Source: JAMZMI01 sp049115715 (GTDB taxonomy: Bacteria; Bacteroidota; Bacteroidia; Cytophagales; Cyclobacteriaceae). Taken from it: a DNA stretch of 64,000 nt. Location: contig JAGDZQ010000035.1 of the NCBI GenBank assembly GCA_049115715.1, positions 124,001-188,000 on the forward strand, written 5' to 3'. Within the stretch, counting starts at the first letter, position 1. The number at the start of each line of letters is the position of its first letter. The notes under the pieces are model-generated. The model did no database searches. It was given only the letters and a program-made list of their open reading frames with translations, and was not told where the DNA came from. Below are positions 8,119 to 15,147 of this stretch, in pieces. The position numbers and the translations under genes are program-made.

Positions 8119-9627
8119 ATGTATTCTAAACCTAACAGGAGCATGGAAAAATATGATGTATGCGTGATTGGCGCAGGACCGGCAGGATATGCAGCGGCTA
8201 TGAGGGCTGTTGATTTTAATAAAAGAGTCCTGCTTATCGAAAAGAAGCAGTTAGGAGGAGCAGGGATTCACCATGGCGCACTATGGAGTAAGACGTGGTG
8301 GGAGCTGAGTCGAGAGGCAGCCTCACTTAGGAAACATAACAAGGCTTTTAATTTCCCTTCGACCAATTACAATTTCCAAAATATCAAAGCTGAGGTCAGA
8401 GATGCAGTAAACGAAAGGATGGAGCAACTAGAGCATCACATGAGAAACATCAATGTGACCGAAAATGGAGGGAAATTGGATTATATGCAAGGAAATGCGA
8501 AGGTCATAGGGAAGCATGAGGTTGAGATTCGTACAGTTAATGATACCAAGAAGATAGAGGCAGATTATATAATTCTTGCTACAGGTAGCACGCCTCGAAA
8601 GTTGCCAAACCTACCCATCGATGAAGAACATGTTTTCACAAGCGATGGATTAGATAAGCTTGAAGAATTCCCAAAGAGTATTGTCATAGTTGGAGCCGGA
8701 GTAATTGGCTGTGAGTTCGCTACTATATTTTCGAATTTCGGCAACACCAAGGTTCATATCATAGACAAAGGAGACCGTATTCTTCCATTTGAGGATGAAG
8801 ATGTGGTTAAAGTGATCGAACGTAACCTGGAGTCTAAAAACGTGCTTATTCACCGGAATTCTAAGTTGGTGGATATGGTATTGGAAAATGATATGGTGGT
8901 CTATACGCTGGAATATACTGATGGATCGAAGGAAGTATTTCAGGTAGAGAAAGGACTGATATCTGTAGGTAGAGTACCCAATTATGAAAATCTATTTGAT
9001 GAATCTATTGATATCAAAATTGACAACAGAGGAATCATCGATGATAGGACTCAAACTTCAGTTTCCAATATATATGCTGTGGGAGACATCACCGCAGATA
9101 TTTCTCTGGTTAATGTGGGGGAATTGGAAGGAAGGTTTGCTATCGAAAGGATATTTGGAAAACCGGAGCGTGATTTGATCTATGAGAATATTTCGGCAAT
9201 TATGTTTTTGCATCCTGAGGTTGCCGGTGTTGGGATGAACGAGATTCAAGCACAGCAGAAGGGATTAGAGTATAAAGTCGTGAGTATTGATTACTCCTGT
9301 ATCCCACGAGCCATCGCCATGCGTAATACTCAAGGGTTTATCAAGATTTTGGTTTCCAATGATGAGGGTCAAAAAATACTTGGAATGAGGGTAGTCGGGG
9401 AACACGCTTCCAGTGCTATACAAGCAGTTGCCTTACTTATTTCCATGGATAAGGGTATGCAGGAGCTCGCTGAACTTATTCACCCACACCCATCCATTAT
9501 AGAGGGAATTCAAGAGTGCGGTAGAATGCTGCTTGGAAAGTCGATGCTCAAACCTGCAGTCTTAAGAAATGCGATGACTTGTAAGACCTTTAGCAATGGC
9601 GAATATTCTGATCTGATCGTAAACTAA
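8119..9627 (+). CDS. Dihydrolipoyl-dehydrogenase-like flavoprotein lacking the redox cysteines
   Basis: 502-residue pyridine nucleotide-disulfide oxidoreductase fold: FAD motif VIGAGPAGYAAA (about 17-28), NAD(P) motif IVGAGVIGCEFA, the FAD motif IYAVGDIT and a C-terminal interface domain. The active-site segment that normally reads GGTCLNVGCIPSK is GGAGIHHGALWSK (46-58), so both redox cysteines are replaced by Gly49 and Ala54. The C-terminal HPHPSIIE still matches the His-Glu pair of lipoamide dehydrogenases. It is not a functional lipoamide dehydrogenase by the usual mechanism; a transhydrogenase- or NAD(P)H oxidase-like role is possible. Start may instead be the ATG at 8143 (MEKYDVCVIGAG). 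Confidence 0.8.
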   Translation: MYSKPNRSMEKYDVCVIGAGPAGYAAAMRAVDFNKRVLLIEKKQLGGAGIHHGALWSKTWWELSREAASLRKHNKAFNFPSTNYNFQNIKAEVRDAVNERMEQLEHHMRNINVTENGGKLDYMQGNAKVIGKHEVEIRTVNDTKKIEADYIILATGSTPRKLPNLPIDEEHVFTSDGLDKLEEFPKSIVIVGAGVIGCEFATIFSNFGNTKVHIIDKGDRILPFEDEDVVKVIERNLESKNVLIHRNSKLVDMVLENDMVVYTLEYTDGSKEVFQVEKGLISVGRVPNYENLFDESIDIKIDNRGIIDDRTQTSVSNIYAVGDITADISLVNVGELEGRFAIERIFGKPERDLIYENISAIMFLHPEVAGVGMNEIQAQQKGLEYKVVSIDYSCIPRAIAMRNTQGFIKILVSNDEGQKILGMRVVGEHASSAIQAVALLISMDKGMQELAELIHPHPSIIEGIQECGRMLLGKSMLKPAVLRNAMTCKTFSNGEYSDLIVN

Positions 9628-9642
9628 CCGAAGATGAAAAAT

Positions 9643-10266
9643 CTAATCTGGTTCTGACCAAGCGATACCTTCAGGTAGTGTGAAATCATCATCTTCTATT
9701 TTTATGGTGTCATTCACCTCGGTGGCAATCATTTCATATCGAATCTTGCCAATCATCTTCACCTCTCTTAATGTGATGCCTTCTAAGGTCCAAATGGAAC
9801 GAGTAGCTCCTTTGGAGAAATTCCAAATACCGACAGAGTAGTTCAATAATGTGGTGTCACCGCTGAATACCCCTCCTTTAGATTCCATTGTTATTTCTAG
9901 AATTTCTTCTGGTGCTTTGTAGGATAACAAACTGCTCCAGTTACTATCCGTGTATTTGGCTCCCTTTTTAGAATTGAGGTTAGCCTTGAAATAGAAATCC
10001 CCATCAATAAGCTCAACTGTTTTTTCTGTACTGGATATCCCAAATTTTTCGAAGGTAATTTCTTTGATGAGTATTTGTCTCCATCCATTTCTGTCAAAAT
10101 ACATAGTTGCTGTACCAGTAGCCTCACCTGAGATAATATAAGAGACTTTTGCTGATTCGATCGGAAATTTAGATTTAGCGTTTTTGTTGAGCTCCATCGA
10201 ATTGCCAGATTGAGCTGATACAAAAAAGGGTAGAAGTAACAGTGCGAGAAAATGGGTGATTTTCAT
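9643..10266 (-). CDS. Exported protein of unknown function
   Basis: 207 residues with a clear signal peptide (MKITHFLALLLLPFFVSAQ). The mature part is rich in beta-strands with repeated Ile/Glu/Lys alternation, suggestive of a periplasmic beta-sandwich or LolA-like half-barrel, but no named family is recognised with confidence. The gene converges on the flavoprotein gene with a 15-nt gap, and its 5' side faces a 284-nt spacer containing a candidate small RNA transcribed in the same direction. Confidence 0.65.
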   Translation of the reverse strand: MKITHFLALLLLPFFVSAQSGNSMELNKNAKSKFPIESAKVSYIISGEATGTATMYFDRNGWRQILIKEITFEKFGISSTEKTVELIDGDFYFKANLNSKKGAKYTDSNWSSLLSYKAPEEILEITMESKGGVFSGDTTLLNYSVGIWNFSKGATRSIWTLEGITLREVKMIGKIRYEMIATEVNDTIKIEDDDFTLPEGIAWSEPD

Positions 10267-10307
10267 GGGGTAAAAGATTTGTTGAAATCAATTTAGCAAA
10301 ATACCAT

Positions 10308-10384
10308 AAAAAAATAAACCCTGACGAATAAACGTCAGGGTCCCAACCAGCTATAGACAAGTTCTGAACTTTCTCAGAACTTGT
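10308..10384 (-). ncRNA. Candidate small RNA with two hairpins
   Basis: On the minus strand an exact TAnnTTTG promoter element (10394-10387) is followed within about 3 nt by an 11-bp perfect hairpin (arms ACAAGTTCTGA and TCAGAACTTGT, 6-nt loop, 10384-10357). Then come a 15-nt unpaired linker and a 9-bp hairpin (arms ACCCTGACG and CGTCAGGGT, 6-nt loop, 10341-10318) running into a U-rich tail. This gives a compact RNA of about 75 nt with promoter, body and intrinsic terminator. No protein frame of note lies in it. The family is unknown to me; alternatively it is a leader/attenuator of the exported-protein gene starting at 10266. Confidence 0.5.
10318..10341 (-). terminator. Intrinsic terminator on the minus strand
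   Basis: 9-bp perfect stem (ACCCTGACG / CGTCAGGGT) with a 6-nt loop, followed on the minus strand by TTATTTTTTTA. It could end both the candidate small RNA and read-through from the punA/nitroreductase unit, whose last stop is 210 nt upstream. Confidence 0.75.
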
Positions 10385-10386
10385 TT

Positions 10387-10394
10387 CAAATGTA
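10387..10394 (-). promoter_or_regulatory. -7 promoter element for the candidate small RNA
   Basis: TACATTTG on the minus strand matches TAnnTTTG. The predicted start lies at about 10384, exactly at the foot of the first hairpin. A weak -33 candidate (GTTTTC) is about 20 nt upstream. Confidence 0.5.
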
Positions 10395-10550
10395 GAACGG
10401 TTTTTATTGTGAAAACTGACAATTGCCTTTCAAATACTGCCAAATTCAGAATTTCGAGACTAGATTAAAAATCAAAAAACACATTCGGAATTTCGGAGAA
10501 TACTTTTATCAAAATACAATTCTGTCAAAATGATCGGATATCCTGCCAAA

Positions 10551-11228
10551 TCAGTAAAAAATACTGACATCTTCTAATTGCTTTCTTTCCAAATCGGGCA
10601 CAATCGCATTTTTCTTGGCTAAACCAACTGGCAGTAATAAATATGGACGTTCGTTTTCTGGCCTTTGTAAAATGCTGGAAAGGAAGTTCATGGGAGATGG
10701 TGTATGGGTTACTGTAACCAAACCAGCATGGTGAATTGAACTGATCAACATGCCACACGCTATCCCAACAGACTCATTGACATAGTAGTTGTTTTTCTTT
10801 TCGTTTTCTTCTTTTTCGTAAACGCGTTTGAAAACAACGATGAGCCATGGCGCCTCTTCTAGAAATGGTTTTTTCCAGTCGGTGGCCATAGGTTGTAAAT
10901 CTTCTAGCCATCTGTCGCTCATCCGGCCATGATAGCTATCGTATTCTTCCTTCTCAGCAGCTTCTCTTATTTTGCTTTTTATCTCTGCATTGGAGATCGC
11001 GCAGAAAGTCCATGGCTGTTTATGAGCCCCCGAAGGAGCACTAGATGCGGTCTTGATTATATTCTCGATTATGTCTCTGCTGACTGGTTGATCAGATATT
11101 TCTCTCACGGTGCGTCTGCTATTCATAAAGTTGAAATACTCCTCTGCTCTACTTGACATTTCTTCATTGGTGAAATGTTGAGGTTTGAATGGGATATGGT
11201 AGTGGTTACCAATTTTTGTCTTTTCCAT
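10551..11228 (-). CDS. Nitroreductase-fold flavoprotein, iodotyrosine deiodinase-like
   Basis: 225-residue FMN enzyme. SRRTVR (38-43) and APSGAHKQPW (64-73) are FMN-binding motifs. It resembles vertebrate iodotyrosine deiodinase more than generic nitroreductases: the active-site lid supplies Glu95 and Tyr99 (EYDSY) and Lys120 (DWKKPFL), the trio that clamps the halotyrosine zwitterion, and the C-terminal PDLERKQLEDV matches that subfamily. There is no membrane anchor, as in bacterial homologues. Reductive dehalogenation of halotyrosines is therefore plausible; the natural substrate is unknown. It lies 32 nt downstream of punA, probably co-transcribed. Confidence 0.85.
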   Translation of the reverse strand: MEKTKIGNHYHIPFKPQHFTNEEMSSRAEEYFNFMNSRRTVREISDQPVSRDIIENIIKTASSAPSGAHKQPWTFCAISNAEIKSKIREAAEKEEYDSYHGRMSDRWLEDLQPMATDWKKPFLEEAPWLIVVFKRVYEKEENEKKNNYYVNESVGIACGMLISSIHHAGLVTVTHTPSPMNFLSSILQRPENERPYLLLPVGLAKKNAIVPDLERKQLEDVSIFY

Positions 11229-11260
11229 ATTTGTGGGGTGGTTGTCGTGTGATGTTGAGA

Positions 11261-12073
11261 TTATAGTCCTTTTATGTATTTTTTGATAATTGCGATCAGA
11301 CCTTTTTCAGCGTTCATAGCCGTTTTTATAATATCATCGATGTTGATAGGCGATAAGTTGTCGGGATCGCAATTGTCGGTGAGTACAGAGATAGCTGCTA
11401 CTTTGATCCCAGCTTGATTTGCCGCAATTACTTCAGGGACTGTAGACATACCCACTACATCTGCTCCAGCATTTCTTAAAAACCTATACTCTGCTCTTGT
11501 TTCCAGGTTTGGCCCGGCTACAGCTACATATGTTCCTTTGTTAAGTGTTATTCCAAGGTCGATAGCGGAAGACAATAATGCCTCATTCATGTGTCCATTA
11601 TACGGCTCGCTCATATCAGTGAATATCGGGCCGAATTTGCCAGAATCTTCTCCTCTGAGCGGATTTTCCGGTTGAAGGTTGATATGATCATCAATAAGCA
11701 TTAGCTCACCTTTGTTCCAATCCATATTCATGTTTCCTGATGCATTTGAAATAAGCAATTGCTCAACTCCAAGCTCTTTCATAACTCTTACAGGCATCAC
11801 AACTTCGGCCATAGAGTAGCCTTCATAGTAATGGAATCGACCTTGCATTACCATCACGTTTTGACCTTCCAGTTTTCCAAGAATAAATTTTCCCTTATGT
11901 GATTCTACAGTGGAAACTGGGAAATTCGGTATGTCGGTATAATCTATAGATTTGGTGATTTCGATCTGATCAATCAATCCACCAAGTCCTGTTCCGAGAA
12001 TAATACCTATTTGAGTGTTCTCGAAACCTTGATCTTTGAGGAATGCAGCCGCCTGCAGTACTTTTTCAAACAT
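11261..12073 (-). CDS. punA: Purine-nucleoside phosphorylase (trimeric type)
   Basis: 270-residue enzyme cleaving purine nucleosides with phosphate in salvage. Motifs of the trimeric PNP family include the phosphate loop ILGTGLGGL, HKGKF, MQGRFHYYEGY, SNASGNMN and the base-recognition stretch AGPNLETRAEY followed by VGMSTVPEVIAA. The start ATG is followed by the usual N-terminal helix. A 26-nt palindrome lies 38 nt upstream and may control it. The nitroreductase gene follows on the same strand after 32 nt. Confidence 0.95.
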   Translation of the reverse strand: MFEKVLQAAAFLKDQGFENTQIGIILGTGLGGLIDQIEITKSIDYTDIPNFPVSTVESHKGKFILGKLEGQNVMVMQGRFHYYEGYSMAEVVMPVRVMKELGVEQLLISNASGNMNMDWNKGELMLIDDHINLQPENPLRGEDSGKFGPIFTDMSEPYNGHMNEALLSSAIDLGITLNKGTYVAVAGPNLETRAEYRFLRNAGADVVGMSTVPEVIAANQAGIKVAAISVLTDNCDPDNLSPINIDDIIKTAMNAEKGLIAIIKKYIKGL

Positions 12074-12110
12074 GTTTATTTAATAAATTAAAAGTTGTGT
12101 CAGAATCTTT

Positions 12111-12136
12111 AATAAGACCTTTTCAAAGGTCTTATT
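12111..12136. promoter_or_regulatory. 26-nt near-perfect palindrome between divergent genes
   Basis: AATAAGACCTTT, two-base centre, AAAGGTCTTATT: 12-bp perfect arms midway between punA (minus) and the aspartyl-protease-like gene (plus). No T-run follows on either strand beyond the arm itself, and neither gene needs a terminator here, so an operator or mRNA-leader hairpin is more likely. Confidence 0.45.
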
Positions 12137-12261
12137 TCAATACAAGAAATGAAATCTACAATAAAATGTTCGCTGAATAATTCAATTTTCAATTCCATAT
12201 GTAATATTTGCAAAATTTGTCGTGGTTATAAATGCTTTGCACGACGTTTAAAAGTAAAAAT

Positions 12262-13434
12262 ATGAAGAAACTAATCGTATTAGCAGTTGTTTTTTTCACT
12301 TTAGAAGCCATTGGACAGGCTCCATTGGCCACTGCACCGTTTGAATTGTTTGGAGATCATATCTTTATCAAATTGAGTGTGGATGGTTCAGAACCATTGG
12401 ATTTTATATTTGATACAGGATCTGGTATTACTGTTATTGATTTGGAGGCGGCAAAGAGTCTTAAGCTGGATGTCTCGCACAAAGAGTCAGTAGCGGGAGC
12501 ACAAGGATCGATTGAAGGGGCTAAGATCAAGCACAATAAGATCAGAATGGGAGGCATTAAGCTGGAGTCCAACGTCGTTTTAGAGGCGTTCAATCTTAAT
12601 CATTTGGCCATAAGCATAGGTAGGAAAATCGATGGTATCATTGGATATGATTTATTGCATCATCACGTGGCTAGGTTAAACTACGATGAAATGTTGCTGG
12701 AAGTCTATGATATGGATAAGTTTCCTAAAAAGGGTGAGAAGATTCATTTCAAGCTTCACAATGCTATTCCTACCATCCCTGCTAAAGCTTCCCTCAACAA
12801 TGACGAAGTGGTAGAAGGCACTTTCTATTTGAATACTGGAGCAGGTACTTCACTTGACTTCAACACACCATTTGCCAATCAAAATAAAATCATCGAAAAG
12901 ACTGGAAATCATTACTCTTATCTGGTAAAAGGAATCGGTGATACTGAAACCAAGCATTATGAAGGACGTGTGAAATCATTGGATCTTGGGTTCTATGAAT
13001 TTTCAAATCTTCCTATCGGTATTAGTCAGGTCAAGGGCGGTCTTCAGGGAGATAAGAAAGTTTCTGGCATTGTTGGAAACAAAATATTAAGCAGATTCAA
13101 TATCCTATTTGATTATAAAAATCATGTTTTGTATTTGGAACCTAATGATAAGGTCGAGACTGAGTTCTTGGTTAATTGCAGTGGACTGGATGTGCAAATG
13201 AGCAAAGATATGAGCAAGGTTTGGATTCATCAGGTACAAGATGAGGGTCCAGCAAAAATGGCTGGAATCAACGCAAATGACGAGCTTGTTGGGATCAATG
13301 GAAACAAGGCGTCAGAAATGACGCTGATTGAAATAGAAGAGTTGCTAAAGGTACCCAACTCAACTGTTGAGCTAGAGGTAAAGGGAAATGGCGGAGTTAA
13401 AAAAGTGTCTTTGAAACTAGAGAATCTCCTCTAG
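12262..13434 (+). CDS. Exported retropepsin-like aspartyl protease with PDZ domain
   Basis: 390 residues from ATG 12262, chosen because it begins a clean signal peptide (MKKLIVLAVVFFTLEAIGQ); an in-frame start 30 nt upstream is less likely. Two related lobes follow: the first has the protease motif FIFDTGSG (about residue 50), the second has FYLNTGAG with Asn in place of the catalytic Asp. A PDZ domain occupies about 300-390 (DEGPAKMAGINANDELVGING). It is probably a periplasmic or cell-surface protein; activity depends on whether one Asp suffices. A strong terminator follows at 13484. Confidence 0.8.
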   Translation: MKKLIVLAVVFFTLEAIGQAPLATAPFELFGDHIFIKLSVDGSEPLDFIFDTGSGITVIDLEAAKSLKLDVSHKESVAGAQGSIEGAKIKHNKIRMGGIKLESNVVLEAFNLNHLAISIGRKIDGIIGYDLLHHHVARLNYDEMLLEVYDMDKFPKKGEKIHFKLHNAIPTIPAKASLNNDEVVEGTFYLNTGAGTSLDFNTPFANQNKIIEKTGNHYSYLVKGIGDTETKHYEGRVKSLDLGFYEFSNLPIGISQVKGGLQGDKKVSGIVGNKILSRFNILFDYKNHVLYLEPNDKVETEFLVNCSGLDVQMSKDMSKVWIHQVQDEGPAKMAGINANDELVGINGNKASEMTLIEIEELLKVPNSTVELEVKGNGGVKKVSLKLENLL

Positions 13435-13467
13435 AACTTTTCAGGTTCAATTTTAGAACTGATAAAA

Positions 13468-14652
13468 TCAAATAGAATCTATGGCCTGCAAGATCAACTT
13501 GCAGGCTTTTTTTATCTCTTCTTCTGTAATGATCAAAGGCGGTGCAATCCGCATAGAATTATCACAAAATAGGAACCAGTCCGTTACAACCCCAAGTTCG
13601 ATTGCTTTGTCAATGACTTTTTTCAAAGTTTCGAAAGAGTCGAATTCTACAGCCATCATAAGACCACAGTTTCTTATCTCCTTGATTCTATCGTGCTGAA
13701 GAAGGGAACGGAAAAGGTTGGCTTTTTTCACTACATCTTGTAGTAGTTTTTCGTCTTTAATCACATTTAAAGTTGCTAGTGAAGCCGCGGCACTCACTGG
13801 GTGCCCTCCAAATGTCGTGATGTGTCCAAGGATTGGGTTTTCCTTCAAAGAGTCCATTATCTGTTTGGAACTTATAAAGCATCCAATAGGCATACCACCA
13901 CCCATTCCTTTTGCACTGACAAGAATGTCGGGCGTAACACCGAATTGCTCAAACCCCCAGAAAGTTCCTGTGCGTCCAAATCCTGCTTGTATTTCATCCA
14001 GGATCAGTAACGATCCGACTTCTTCGCATCTTGATTTTACCGCCTCAAAATAGCCCTCATTGGCTAATCTGACTCCTGCTTCGCCTTGCACTGTCTCGAT
14101 GATAATAGCGGCTGTGTTTTTATCGATCTGATCCAATGAACTTAGGTCATTGAATGGGATTGAATAATGTCCAGGTAGGAGAGGTCTATAATTTTGCTTA
14201 AACGTCTCGTTACCCCCAGCCGACAAAGCACCGTGAGAAGACCCGTGGTAAGCATCGATACAGGATATGATATTTGGTTTACCTGTGGATCTTTTTGCAA
14301 GTTTTATGGCACCTTCCACAGCCTCGCTACCAGAGTTTACCATGTAAATGGATGAAAGGCTATCAGGAAGCGTTTGAGCTAAAGCTTCGGCAAGTCTGGT
14401 TTGCGGAGATTGCACAAACTCTCCATAAACCATCACATGCATATATTTATCTGCCTGATCTTTGACAGCCTGCACAACCTTAGGGTGTCTGTGCCCAATG
14501 TTGCTTACACCTATGCCTGAAATGAGGTCGATGTAGGTTTCATCATTTGGGCCATACATGTAAATGCCTTCCGCTTTTTCTATCTCAATGAGAAGAGGAA
14601 AGTCAGTCGTCTGTGCACAGTTTTGAAGGAATAGCTCTCGATTGGAAATCAT
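13468..14652 (-). CDS. Class III PLP-dependent aminotransferase
   Basis: 394 residues of the acetylornithine/ornithine/4-aminobutyrate aminotransferase family. Visible are VNSGSEAVEGAIKLAKR, the cofactor-binding Asp in LLILDEIQAGFGRTG and the Schiff-base Lys in VSAKGMGGGMPIG. Substrate cannot be fixed from sequence; it is not next to arginine genes. A weak -7 element (CACCTTTG, minus strand 14664-14657) lies 4 nt before the ATG, suggesting a near-leaderless mRNA. The last codons overlap the terminator of the convergent gene. Confidence 0.9.
   Translation of the reverse strand: MISNRELFLQNCAQTTDFPLLIEIEKAEGIYMYGPNDETYIDLISGIGVSNIGHRHPKVVQAVKDQADKYMHVMVYGEFVQSPQTRLAEALAQTLPDSLSSIYMVNSGSEAVEGAIKLAKRSTGKPNIISCIDAYHGSSHGALSAGGNETFKQNYRPLLPGHYSIPFNDLSSLDQIDKNTAAIIIETVQGEAGVRLANEGYFEAVKSRCEEVGSLLILDEIQAGFGRTGTFWGFEQFGVTPDILVSAKGMGGGMPIGCFISSKQIMDSLKENPILGHITTFGGHPVSAAASLATLNVIKDEKLLQDVVKKANLFRSLLQHDRIKEIRNCGLMMAVEFDSFETLKKVIDKAIELGVVTDWFLFCDNSMRIAPPLIITEEEIKKACKLILQAIDSI
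13484..13513 (+). terminator. Strong intrinsic terminator inside the 3' end of the convergent aminotransferase gene
   Basis: GCCTGCAAG (13484-13492), loop ATCAA, CTTGCAGGC (13498-13506), then seven T. It terminates the plus-strand aspartyl-protease-like gene (stop at 13434), yet lies within the last codons of the minus-strand aminotransferase (K-L-I-L-Q-A). Confidence 0.85.
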
Positions 14653-14696
14653 AAAGCAAAGGTGGTGAGGAATCGCCTAAAAGCAATAAATGTTTC

Positions 14697-15146
14697 CTAA
14701 CCTAATATCTGCTCCGTATGTGCTTTGGTTTTCACTTTGCTAATGATATCAGTAATGACTCCATTCTCGTCAATTAAGAAGGTAGTTCTTATCGTTCCCA
14801 TGTATTTTTTTCCAAACGTTTGTTTCTCTCCCCAGGTACCGAAGGCTTCATGCACGCTTTTATCTTCGTCAGCTATGAGAGGGAATGGGAGACTAAACTT
14901 TTCGATGAATTTTCTATGCGATTTTGCACTATCTCCTGATACTCCAAGTACCACGTATCCTTCCTTCTGTAACTGCTCGTAGTTGTCCCTGAGGTCGCAT
15001 GATTCAGCAGTACATCCAGGAGTATTGTCTTTTGGGTAGAAGTATAAGACTATTTTCTTTCCCTTAAAATCGGAGAGCTTGATAGGGTTTTCATCTTGAT
15101 CAATGCTATCAAATTCTGGCGCCTGATCTCCTATTTGTAATGACAT
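14697..15146 (-). CDS. bcp: Thioredoxin-dependent thiol peroxidase (Bcp/PrxQ)
   Basis: 149-residue peroxiredoxin from the ATG at 15146 (MSLQIGDQAPEF). The peroxidatic Cys45 and resolving Cys50 occur in TPGCTAESC, the five-residue spacing of the atypical two-cysteine PrxQ class. It reduces hydrogen and organic peroxides with thioredoxin. The start lies one base after the stop of the LytM peptidase gene (TAAcATG), so the two are probably translated from one mRNA; longer upstream starts would sit inside that gene. Confidence 0.94.
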   Translation of the reverse strand: MSLQIGDQAPEFDSIDQDENPIKLSDFKGKKIVLYFYPKDNTPGCTAESCDLRDNYEQLQKEGYVVLGVSGDSAKSHRKFIEKFSLPFPLIADEDKSVHEAFGTWGEKQTFGKKYMGTIRTTFLIDENGVITDIISKVKTKAHTEQILG

Positions 15147-15147
15147 G

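Noticed and set aside
8119..9627. Annotation as dihydrolipoyl dehydrogenase (lpd)
   Set aside because: Both active-site cysteines are missing and no 2-oxo acid dehydrogenase genes are nearby.
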